Made by a program: the position numbers and the translations under genes. Below are positions 19,303 to 26,667 of a stretch of DNA of 33,947 bases, piece by piece; the first letter of the stretch is position 1; every line of letters begins with the position of its first letter. A model generated the notes under the pieces. That model was not told where the DNA came from, did not search any database, and saw only the letters and a list, made by a program, of their open reading frames with translations. This DNA comes from Spirochaetales bacterium. GTDB lineage: Bacteria; Spirochaetota; Spirochaetia; JAIPGG01. The stretch covers positions 1 through 33,947 of the forward strand of contig JAIPGG010000019.1 of NCBI GenBank assembly GCA_021736255.1. Reading direction: 5' to 3'.

Positions 19303-20587
19303 ACAAGCAGCCTACGTACTCCGGGAGGAGACCGGAGCGGTGCTTGTTGTTGCCCTGTCTGCGGGACCCGACTCGACAGCCCTCTTGTACATTCTCAGCG
19401 AGCTGGCCCTGCAACATCATCTCCGCCTTGTTCCGGCACACTATTCACACGATATCAGGGAAGCGGCCGAACACCAGGCCGACGAGGATCTGGCCAGGCA
19501 AATCTGTTCGGAGCTGGGGCTGGAGTTCAGGTTCGGCCGAGCGGGAAAGGGGGCGATCGAAGCAGAGGCGGCCCGCAGCGGAAAAGGGATCGAAGCGGCG
19601 GCCAGAATGTTCCGGTACAGCTTTCTCGAGAAGGTCGGATCCGAGAGCGGCGCCGATTTCATAGCGACAGGCCATACCCTCGATGATCACCTGGAAACCC
19701 TCGTTATGCGCTTTTTTCAGGGATCGGGGGCGGCCGGCCTATCGGGGATCGAGGCCCGGAGGGGGCGCTATCTGCGCCCGCTTATCGGTATCGAAAAGGC
19801 GGAATTGATCCGGTATCTGCAGGAGAGGAATATCCCCTACCGGGAGGATCGCAGCAACCGGGATGAGCGCTTTTTGCGGAACAAGGTGCGTCACCGATTG
19901 CTGCCGGTAGTAGAGGAGGTTTTTCCCGGATATCGCAGATCTTTAGCGGCAGGATCGATTAAACAGTCGGTTGCCGCCGACTTTCTCCAAAAAGAGGCTG
20001 AAAAGCTCGAGATCGAAGAGGATGCACACGGGGTGAGTGTGAAGATGGCGGACTATGCGCAGCTTCCGGCGGCCGTCAGACTCGAAACGGCCTATCGGAT
20101 TATAGACCGGTTCGATACCGGTGGCTCCCGGATTCCCTTTCGCGCCCTGCAGATTCTGCTCGATGATGAAGCGGTACGCCGGCGGGCGGTCCTCATCGAC
20201 GAAGCCGGCATCAGGTGTGAACGCCGGGGAGAGCGTTTGTGGTGGGGGGCCGATATTGTAACGAAGGGACAAAGCGGCTATTGTATAGTGGTGCAGCCGG
20301 GCAAGCGGTATCGCCTTCCCGTTGCCGGAGATGAAGCTGATATCGAAATACCTTCGGCCGGCGATCTGAAATATTCTGATAGCAATGGTCCGTTGGTGCT
20401 TCGATCATTAATGACGGGAGACAGAATACGCACCGGCGGCGGGGAAAAAAAATTAACGACGTATTTTGCAGAACGGGGGATTCCTGCACATCTTCGCCGG
20501 TTTGTTCCGGTCCTCCAGGACCGGCAGGGGATAATCGCCTGTTTTGGTAACGTAATCGGATATGAGTATATTACAGGAGTAAGGTAG
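19274..20587 (+). CDS. tilS: tRNA(Ile)-lysidine synthase
   Basis: Modifies C34 of tRNA-Ile(CAU) to lysidine so that it reads AUA. The PP-loop is SAGPDST at residues 29-35; the second residue is Ala instead of the common Gly of SGGxDS. Also seen: HYSHDIRE, FIATGHTLDDHLETLVMRFFQG, GAAGLSGI, RYLRPLIGI and the NKVRHRLLP segment, all usual for TilS. The C-terminal substrate-recognition region is present (VLRSLMTGDRIRTGGGEKKLTTYFAERGIP). Length is 437 residues. I start at ATG 19274, which gives a family-like N terminus; an in-frame upstream ATG at 19220 would add 18 residues of non-conserved, pth-overlapping sequence. Confidence 0.93.
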   Translation: MKSIVEKIHKQAAYVLREETGAVLVVALSAGPDSTALLYILSELALQHHLRLVPAHYSHDIREAAEHQADEDLARQICSELGLEFRFGRAGKGAIEAEAARSGKGIEAAARMFRYSFLEKVGSESGADFIATGHTLDDHLETLVMRFFQGSGAAGLSGIEARRGRYLRPLIGIEKAELIRYLQERNIPYREDRSNRDERFLRNKVRHRLLPVVEEVFPGYRRSLAAGSIKQSVAADFLQKEAEKLEIEEDAHGVSVKMADYAQLPAAVRLETAYRIIDRFDTGGSRIPFRALQILLDDEAVRRRAVLIDEAGIRCERRGERLWWGADIVTKGQSGYCIVVQPGKRYRLPVAGDEADIEIPSAGDLKYSDSNGPLVLRSLMTGDRIRTGGGEKKLTTYFAERGIPAHLRRFVPVLQDRQGIIACFGNVIGYEYITGVR

Positions 20588-20592
20588 AATAT

Positions 20593-22587
20593 ATGCAGGA
20601 TAATGGACAGGGCGACGGAAAGAAGCCCGACAATCAGCCTCCGCAGGACCCGAAAAACCAGTCTCCCTTCCAATTCGGAAACAACCGTTTTGCTCTCTTT
20701 TTTCTGCTCACTCTTATTATCATGTTCGTACTGCTGTTTGTCTTCAGCGATAACGAAACGACAAACGAGCTGCCCTATTCGGTTTTTATGGATTATTTGA
20801 ATGCCGGGGATGTAAGAACGGTTACCATTATTGATCAATCCAAGATAGAGGGGACTCTCATCGGCCGCAACGGCGAGCTCACCTATTTTACCACCAAGAT
20901 CCCCTATTATGACGAAGAGCTCATGAAATTGCTCCGTGATCAGCAGGTCAAGGTTTCCGGAGAGGGGCAGGAACGATCCCCCTTTATGGTTTTTCTTGAA
21001 TTTCTTCCCTGGATGATCGGGTTTGCGCTTATCTGGTTCATGTTCCGGCAAGCACAGGGAAGCGGCAGCCGTGCCTTCAGTTTTGGCAAGAGCCGGGCAA
21101 AACGGTATATCGATGTTTCCGGAAAGATAAATTTTGCCGATGTAGCCGGTCAGAGCGAGGCAAAGTTCGAACTCCAGGAAGTCGTGGAATTTCTCAAAGC
21201 GCCGGAAAAGTTTACCAATATTGGCGCGAAGATACCAAAGGGAGTTCTTCTTGTCGGGATGCCGGGTACCGGAAAGACCCTTCTGGCAAAGGCCGTAGCC
21301 GGAGAGGCGAATGTCTCCTTTTTTCATATGTCCGGTTCGGATTTTGTAGAGATGTTTGTTGGTGTTGGAGCGAGCCGGGTCCGGGACCTCTTTGAACAGG
21401 GCAGACGGAATGCTCCTTGCATCCTTTTTATCGACGAGCTCGATGCCGTCGGTCGAACCCGTGGGGCAGGTTACGGCGGCGGCCACGATGAACGGGAACA
21501 AACTCTGAACCAGATGCTGGTGGAGATGGACGGTTTCGATACCAAAGACGGAGTAATCATACTGGCTGCTACCAACCGCCCCGACGTACTCGATCCGGCC
21601 CTTCTCCGACCAGGGCGTTTCGATCGGCAGGTTGTCGTGGACATGCCGGACATCAAGGAGCGGGAAGACATTCTCCGGATACACGCAAAAAAGATTCCTG
21701 TCGACGATACGGTAGATATGATCCGGCTCTCCCGGGCGACTCCCGGAACATCCGGGGCGGATCTGGCAAACCTGGTGAACGAGGCGGCGCTCTATGCGGC
21801 AAGAGCGGGCCGTACGCGGGTGGCGATGGTAGACTTCGAAGAAGCACGAGATAAAATTCTGATGGGGGTAGCCAGAAAATCCCGGGTTATCTCCCAGGAA
21901 GACAAGGAAATGACCGCCTACCATGAGGCCGGACATGCACTGCTCCATTATTACCTGGAGAATGTCGATCCACTTCATAAGGTTACCGTTATACCCAGGG
22001 GCAGGGCCCTGGGGGTTTCGATTTCATTGCCGGAAAAGGATTCATATTCACGCAGCAAGAGCTGGCTTCTCGACAGGATCAAGGTGGCAATGGGAGGATA
22101 CGTGGCGGAGAAGCTGGTATACAACGAAACCTCTACCGGCACCAAGAACGATATACAGCAGGCAACCGAGATCGCCCACAGCATGGTTTGTGAATGGGGG
22201 ATGAGTGAGACCGTTGGTCCGGTTGCTTTCGGGCAGGAGGATGAACCCATCTTTCTTGGAAAAGAGATTGCCCAGCATAAAGAATATTCGGATGATACAG
22301 CCCGTATTATTGATGAAGAGGTGAAACAGATTCTGATAGGGTGCCTGCAGGATACCGAGAAAATTCTTACTGAGCACAAAGAACAGCTCGACCTTTTGGC
22401 TTCTACCCTTGTACGGAAGGAGACCCTGGACGATGCGGAAATTCGCGAACTCTTCGGCTTCGAAGCGATAAAATCGGCAGAGCCGGATCAGGTTCAGGAT
22501 GACCCGAAGGTTCCCGGAAAGGGTGAAGAAGCCGAGGAAGAGACGGATACAGGCGAAGAAGAATTGCCGGGGAACTCCGAGGTATAA
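20593..22587 (+). CDS. ftsH: ATP-dependent zinc metalloprotease FtsH
   Basis: Membrane-anchored hexameric AAA+ protease for membrane and regulatory proteins. There are two membrane segments, about residues 34-53 and 136-155, with a periplasmic domain between. The AAA+ module has Walker A GMPGTGKT at 222-229 (GPPGTGKT in most FtsH), Walker [14 protein letters not shown], and the second region of homology [20 protein letters not shown]. The zinc site is HEAGH at 444-448. Length is 664 residues, ending in an acidic tail ([17 protein letters not shown]). It starts 5 bases after tilS, as in the spirochaetal gene order. Confidence 0.97.
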   Translation: MQDNGQGDGKKPDNQPPQDPKNQSPFQFGNNRFALFFLLTLIIMFVLLFVFSDNETTNELPYSVFMDYLNAGDVRTVTIIDQSKIEGTLIGRNGELTYFTTKIPYYDEELMKLLRDQQVKVSGEGQERSPFMVFLEFLPWMIGFALIWFMFRQAQGSGSRAFSFGKSRAKRYIDVSGKINFADVAGQSEAKFELQEVVEFLKAPEKFTNIGAKIPKGVLLVGMPGTGKTLLAKAVAGEANVSFFHMSGSDFVEMFVGVGASRVRDLFEQGRRNAPCILFIDELDAVGRTRGAGYGGGHDEREQTLNQMLVEMDGFDTKDGVIILAATNRPDVLDPALLRPGRFDRQVVVDMPDIKEREDILRIHAKKIPVDDTVDMIRLSRATPGTSGADLANLVNEAALYAARAGRTRVAMVDFEEARDKILMGVARKSRVISQEDKEMTAYHEAGHALLHYYLENVDPLHKVTVIPRGRALGVSISLPEKDSYSRSKSWLLDRIKVAMGGYVAEKLVYNETSTGTKNDIQQATEIAHSMVCEWGMSETVGPVAFGQEDEPIFLGKEIAQHKEYSDDTARIIDEEVKQILIGCLQDTEKILTEHKEQLDLLASTLVRKETLDDAEIRELFGFEAIKSAEPDQVQDDPKVPGKGEEAEEETDTGEEELPGNSEV

Positions 22588-22601
22588 AAGGCCGATATAT
22601 C

Positions 22602-24323
22602 ATGTATATGGGAAGACCATTTACAGCGACTGCTTTGATTCTTCTGTGTTTATTGCTGCCGATTCTTTCTGCGGCGGCCCAGGAGAATGCGGAAGTGCAT
22701 GAACAGGCCCTTTCCCGGATTAACGTAAAACAGGCCTGGGACATCTACCGCAGCATAGCGGAGACCAGTGCAGGGGCGGGTGTTCCGGCGGAAATCGTTA
22801 CCCCGAAAGATAAGCTCGATCAGGCCGGGAACATCCTCGAACGCGCTCTGACCTACGATCCGAACAACAGTGATGCGCTATTGTTTCAGGCAGTATTTGT
22901 TCTGCGCCGATCAGGCCGGGTCGACTCAGCCGTTTCTCTGATGGAACGGTCGATAGAAGCAGACAGCTTTTCGTTGTGGGACCGCGATAGAGCAGGGGAG
23001 CTTCTTGCCGCTTTGCTGCTGCGAAGCAGACGCCTCCAGCAGGCACGGCAGGTCCTTCTTGCTATGGAACTGGAGCAGCGCTATGCTTCGCCCCGCCGCA
23101 TCTCCCTCCTGGCAGAGGTCCTCTCCCGCTTGGGAATGAATGATACGGCGGAAGAGGTGCTCAACGACGGAAGGCGGCTGTTTCCGGAAAACGGACACCT
23201 ATGGGGCCGGCTGCTCACGGTGAATCCGGCCTATCGGCAGCAGGCGGAGTACCTGCTCCGGTCCGGTAATATGGATTCCGAAGATGTGCCGGCTGTGAAC
23301 CGAACCCGGAAAATACCCGATGGCGAGTTTTTGATCAGATCGGTCGAACAAAAGTTTCCCCGCTTCCTGCGCAGCGAAAGCGGCGGAGAAAAAGCAATAC
23401 TCCTGCAGCTCATGCTCAGTGAATACCAGCCGGATCAGAGAGCCGTTTACCGCAAACGCTATCTGGAAGCAGGCGGCCTGGATCAACGCGCCCTTGCCGA
23501 GGCTGCTTATTTCGAGGATGAATATGCGGCCCGCAGTGGAAAAGACTTTTTCGACCTGTATCCCGAATCGGCTCAACCCTACAACCTGGCGGTCCTCGAC
23601 CACCTGGCGGAACTTGAAACCATTCCGGGCATACTCCCGGAAACCGAAACCGAAACCGAAACCGAAACTGAAACTGGGCCCGGACAATCGTCGGAGATAA
23701 TCCCCCTGAACATGGATCTGATCCGTGATGCGGACTACGACGGCGTTGCAGAGGAATTCATTCGCCTCGAGGCGGCCGGCCCTTCGAGGTTTCAACCGGC
23801 CTCTTGGCTGATAGACCGGGATCAGGATGGGAATGTCGAGGTAGAGGTCCGCTTTTCCGGCGGCAAACCCCTGATAATAAAAAGCAAGGGGCAGACAGTT
23901 GAGCGAACGTATAAGTATCGCATCTATCCCTTTCTGGATACGCTTACCGTTGATATTTCCGGGCGCCGGTTTGTCTTTGAATATTCACCGGGGCAGGAGA
24001 GTTTTGAACCGGTTCGGGTCGGGTACGAGATGAATGTTCCCCTGCCTGTCATGCGTTTACCGGCAACTGCTTACAGTGTTGTCGAGAGCATCCCTTCTTC
24101 CCACAGGATAGGAGAATATGAAGAGGTCGGGGGGAACCCCGAACGGTGGAGGGTATGGCATCTGACTGACGGGCGGCTCTCTTTGCTCGAAGAAGATCGA
24201 GACAAAAACGGGGTGCTCGATACGAGGGTTATCTATCGAAACGGGATACCCTGGAAGTATCAATATGATCCGTCGGAAACAGGAGATTACCGGCAAGAGC
24301 CGGTGCCGGAGGAATGGAAATGA
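22602..24323 (+). CDS. exported TPR-like protein with Ca-loop-like motifs, unknown function
   Basis: I recognise no named family. An N-terminal signal peptide is clear (hydrophobic TALILLCLLLPILSAAA, cleavage near residue 26). Residues ~65-200 are helical and read like degenerate TPR repeats (ILERALTYDPNNSDALLFQA, AVSLMERSIEADSF, EVLNDGRRLFPENGHLW). A short (ET)6 tract at about residues 347-358 links to a C-terminal beta-rich part. That part carries three DxDxDG-type loops: DADYDGVAEEF, DRDQDGNVEVEV and DRDKNGVLDTRV. These resemble the calcium loops of EF-hand or dockerin proteins. Length is 573 residues. It sits 14 bases after ftsH and overlaps the protease gene by four bases (ATGA), so all three are likely made together in response to the same need. 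Confidence 0.8.
   Translation: MYMGRPFTATALILLCLLLPILSAAAQENAEVHEQALSRINVKQAWDIYRSIAETSAGAGVPAEIVTPKDKLDQAGNILERALTYDPNNSDALLFQAVFVLRRSGRVDSAVSLMERSIEADSFSLWDRDRAGELLAALLLRSRRLQQARQVLLAMELEQRYASPRRISLLAEVLSRLGMNDTAEEVLNDGRRLFPENGHLWGRLLTVNPAYRQQAEYLLRSGNMDSEDVPAVNRTRKIPDGEFLIRSVEQKFPRFLRSESGGEKAILLQLMLSEYQPDQRAVYRKRYLEAGGLDQRALAEAAYFEDEYAARSGKDFFDLYPESAQPYNLAVLDHLAELETIPGILPETETETETETETGPGQSSEIIPLNMDLIRDADYDGVAEEFIRLEAAGPSRFQPASWLIDRDQDGNVEVEVRFSGGKPLIIKSKGQTVERTYKYRIYPFLDTLTVDISGRRFVFEYSPGQESFEPVRVGYEMNVPLPVMRLPATAYSVVESIPSSHRIGEYEEVGGNPERWRVWHLTDGRLSLLEEDRDKNGVLDTRVIYRNGIPWKYQYDPSETGDYRQEPVPEEWK
23640..23675 (+). repeat. hexanucleotide repeat (GAAACC)4(GAAACT)2
   Basis: Six tandem six-base units coding Glu-Thr six times, at the junction of the helical and the beta-rich halves of the exported protein. 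Changes in copy number keep the frame and would alter linker length. Confidence 0.92.
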
Positions 24324-26248
24324 AAGGTTGGCACACACAGCACTGCTCCTGTCGGACCGGAATACAACGGAAGGGTCTTGGCCTGTTCTCTTTGTTTTCT
24401 CTGGTGCTTCTATCGTTTGTCATTTTTGGTTCCTGTGCCGGCGGACCGGGAGTCAAAGAAGAGCAAACGGAGACCTTTCCCTCTATCGACCAGGTCACCC
24501 GTGAACAGATAGAGTCGCTTATCGATACCGGAAAGACCGAGCGTGCTTTGCAAATGCTTTCCCGCCTGCAGAGAGAAGAGAATATCATGTCGAAGACGGT
24601 GATCCGGGAGCTCGACCGGAGGGCCCGCCGGCGGCTGGAAAGGGATTATCAGCAAGCTTTGAACCAGGATCCGAAAGCTGCTGCAAGACTTTTTCACTCG
24701 CTTTCTTCGGCAACCGAGGCATCGCAGAATCCGGACGGCTCTCTGGGCTCGGAAGAGGCGGTCTCCGGGTTGGAGCTTACCCTAGAGGTGGCCGATTCGT
24801 ACCTGGAAGAGGGCAACAAGGTTCTTGCAGTTCATACCTTTCTCGAGACACTGAAAAACATCGAACAGAAAAATTCCGAGGAAGCGGGAAATGCCTCCAG
24901 ATTAGAAAATCTGCTGGAAAACCGAATCGGGAAGTATCTCGATACGGCAATGGAGCTTGGACACAACAGTGCAGTTGCCCGGATCGTTCGGGCCATGGAT
25001 GTTCTTTCCCTTTCTGTGTCAGAGAAAGCACGGAAAACGGCGGAAAAGGTTCCCTTCAATCCACAGGCGATGGTAAAGGGTGTGGTAACAATTTGGGTCG
25101 ACAAGGGGATCCGCATCGAACAGGGGGTAGGTTTACCCGATAGGGTGATCGGAAGCGGTTTCTTTATTGACCCCCGCGGATATATCATCACCAACCATCA
25201 TGTCATCAAGAGCGAGGTGGACCCGGAGTATGAAGGCTACTCTCGTCTTTTCGTCCGTCTATATGACAGGCCGGAGGAACGCATTCCGGCCAAGGTAGTA
25301 AGCTATGACGAGGTCTTCGACATTGCCCTTCTCAAGGTGGAAAAAACACCTCAGTATACCTTTTCTTTTCCCGAACCGGTAGAACCGGAGATCGGAGAAC
25401 AGATTTTTGCCATTGGCTCTCCGGTCGGTCTGGAAAACACCATAACCTCAGGTATCGTATCGGCGGTGAACCGTCGTTTTCTTCAGCTAGGTGATGCCCT
25501 TCAGGTGGATGTACCCGTAAATCCGGGGAACAGCGGGGGGCCGGTTATAAATCAGGACGGCAGGCTTGTCGGGATCGTTTTTGCCGGGTTGGAGACCTTC
25601 GAGGGCTTGAATTTCATCATTCCTTCTCATTGGGTGCGGGGGATACTGCCCGAGCTCTACAGCGGCGGAGAGGTTGTGCATCCCTGGCTGGGAGCCGCCC
25701 TTAGGGACGGCAGCAATTCAGTTGAAGTCACCTATACTCTTCCTACCAGTCCAGCCAAGGAAGGCGGATTGAAAAAGGGGGATCAACTGATTTCTCTGAA
25801 CGGTAAGCCCATTGAAGATATCAGTGCTGCCCAGAAGATTGTTCTCTCCTATGATCCGAAAACCCTGGTGCGTTTGAAGTGGAAACGGAACGGAACGGTG
25901 ATGGAAGGACTGTTTTCTCTCGGCGAACGTCCGTTAAAACCTGTACAAAAAGCGCTCGATCTCGACGTGAAAAACAATTTGTTTCCTCCGTTATTCGGGA
26001 TGGAGGTAGAGGAGGTTCGAAGCCTTCTCTTCGGAGCCACGGACTACCGGGTTACCAGGGTTTACCCCGGCAGCGCGGCAGATGAAACCGGGATTTCTAC
26101 CAACGATTCAATCACTGTCAGGAACTGGAAAGTAGACAGGAATAATCGTTTTGTTGCAATCGAAGTTGTAGTAAAAAAACGGAAAGGCGGGTTTATGGAA
26201 AGCGTGATCCGGCTCGCAGCTCCGCTTGAATCAAATAAGTTTTTTTGA
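24320..26248 (+). CDS. trypsin-like (S1C/HtrA-type) serine protease lipoprotein with PDZ domains
   Basis: Envelope protease related to DegP/HtrA. After a hydrophobic stretch (LVLLSFVIFGS) comes Cys in FGSCAGG, a spirochaete-type lipobox, so it is probably a lipid-anchored protein. A helical region of about 200 residues precedes the protease domain. The catalytic triad is His294 (TNHHVI), Asp334 (VFDIALLKV) and Ser405 (NPGNSGGPV). One PDZ domain follows (HPWLGAALRD to VRLKWKRNG) and a second, weaker one near the C terminus (RVTRVYPGSAADETGI). Length is 642 residues. The start is ATG 24320, 7-8 bases after GGAGG and overlapping the previous stop; an ATG at 24314 has too little spacing. The call as a protease is firm; the substrate is unknown. 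Confidence 0.88.
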   Translation: MKGWHTQHCSCRTGIQRKGLGLFSLFSLVLLSFVIFGSCAGGPGVKEEQTETFPSIDQVTREQIESLIDTGKTERALQMLSRLQREENIMSKTVIRELDRRARRRLERDYQQALNQDPKAAARLFHSLSSATEASQNPDGSLGSEEAVSGLELTLEVADSYLEEGNKVLAVHTFLETLKNIEQKNSEEAGNASRLENLLENRIGKYLDTAMELGHNSAVARIVRAMDVLSLSVSEKARKTAEKVPFNPQAMVKGVVTIWVDKGIRIEQGVGLPDRVIGSGFFIDPRGYIITNHHVIKSEVDPEYEGYSRLFVRLYDRPEERIPAKVVSYDEVFDIALLKVEKTPQYTFSFPEPVEPEIGEQIFAIGSPVGLENTITSGIVSAVNRRFLQLGDALQVDVPVNPGNSGGPVINQDGRLVGIVFAGLETFEGLNFIIPSHWVRGILPELYSGGEVVHPWLGAALRDGSNSVEVTYTLPTSPAKEGGLKKGDQLISLNGKPIEDISAAQKIVLSYDPKTLVRLKWKRNGTVMEGLFSLGERPLKPVQKALDLDVKNNLFPPLFGMEVEEVRSLLFGATDYRVTRVYPGSAADETGISTNDSITVRNWKVDRNNRFVAIEVVVKKRKGGFMESVIRLAAPLESNKFF

Positions 26249-26269
26249 GTTCTCTGAAAAACAGGACAT

Positions 26270-26297
26270 TTGCATTTTTAGACATTTTCTCTATACT
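26270..26297 (+). promoter_or_regulatory. sigma-70 promoter of the STAS-cheA operon, probably leaderless
   Basis: TTGCAT (26270-26275), 16-base spacer, TATACT (26292-26297). Transcription would start near 26304, two bases before the STAS gene ATG at 26306. There is no Shine-Dalgarno-like purine run in between. Confidence 0.62.
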
Positions 26298-26305
26298 TTA
26301 TTAGC

Positions 26306-26638
26306 ATGAAACAGCAGGAAGATCTTCACGTTGTCGCTTTGAGCGGCAGGTTGACAATCAGTCGGGCTAAGGAACTTTCCGAGCAATTGAAGTCCTCTCT
26401 TGATGAGCATCAGCGCGTGCTCGTTAATCCGGCAAGGGCCGAGAATATCGACGCATCCTGTATCCAGGTCCTTTATGCCTCAGCGAAATATGCGCAGTCC
26501 ATCGGAAAGGAATTCGGTTTTACCGGAGAGGTTCCGGAACAGGTACGGGAAGTCCTGGTCACTACCGGTTTGTGCCGGGAGGCTCCTGATGAAGCAAAGG
26601 AACTTACGGAAACCCTCATCGAGTTTCCCAAAACCTGA
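26306..26638 (+). CDS. STAS-domain protein (anti-sigma antagonist / MlaB-like)
   Basis: A single STAS domain of 110 residues: VVALSGRLTISRAKELSEQL (first strand and helix), then NIDASCIQVLYASAKYAQSIG, the conserved D-x-S helix start in which Ser is the phosphorylation position of SpoIIAA-type proteins. STAS proteins bind partner proteins, often switch kinases or sensors. Here it is the first gene of the cheA operon, 29 bases ahead of cheA, so its partner is likely a chemotaxis component rather than a sigma-factor system. That is inference from position. No anti-sigma kinase is in the window. Confidence 0.82.
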   Translation: MKQQEDLHVVALSGRLTISRAKELSEQLKSSLDEHQRVLVNPARAENIDASCIQVLYASAKYAQSIGKEFGFTGEVPEQVREVLVTTGLCREAPDEAKELTETLIEFPKT

Positions 26639-26667
26639 AATGAAGAAATCCTGAATCGAAGGGGCTT

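Noticed and set aside
20278-21978. A 566-residue open frame on the minus strand, and similar long antisense frames at 7722-9248, 6349-7680 and 1658-2809.
   Set aside because: They lie opposite confidently identified genes (tilS/ftsH, gltD, gltB, argS) and show no domain, ribosome site or promoter. Long antisense frames are expected from the codon bias here.
24329-24345. TGGCACACACAGCACTG as a second sigma-54 promoter.
   Set aside because: The GC doublet is not at the required distance from GG, and the site is inside the protease coding region.
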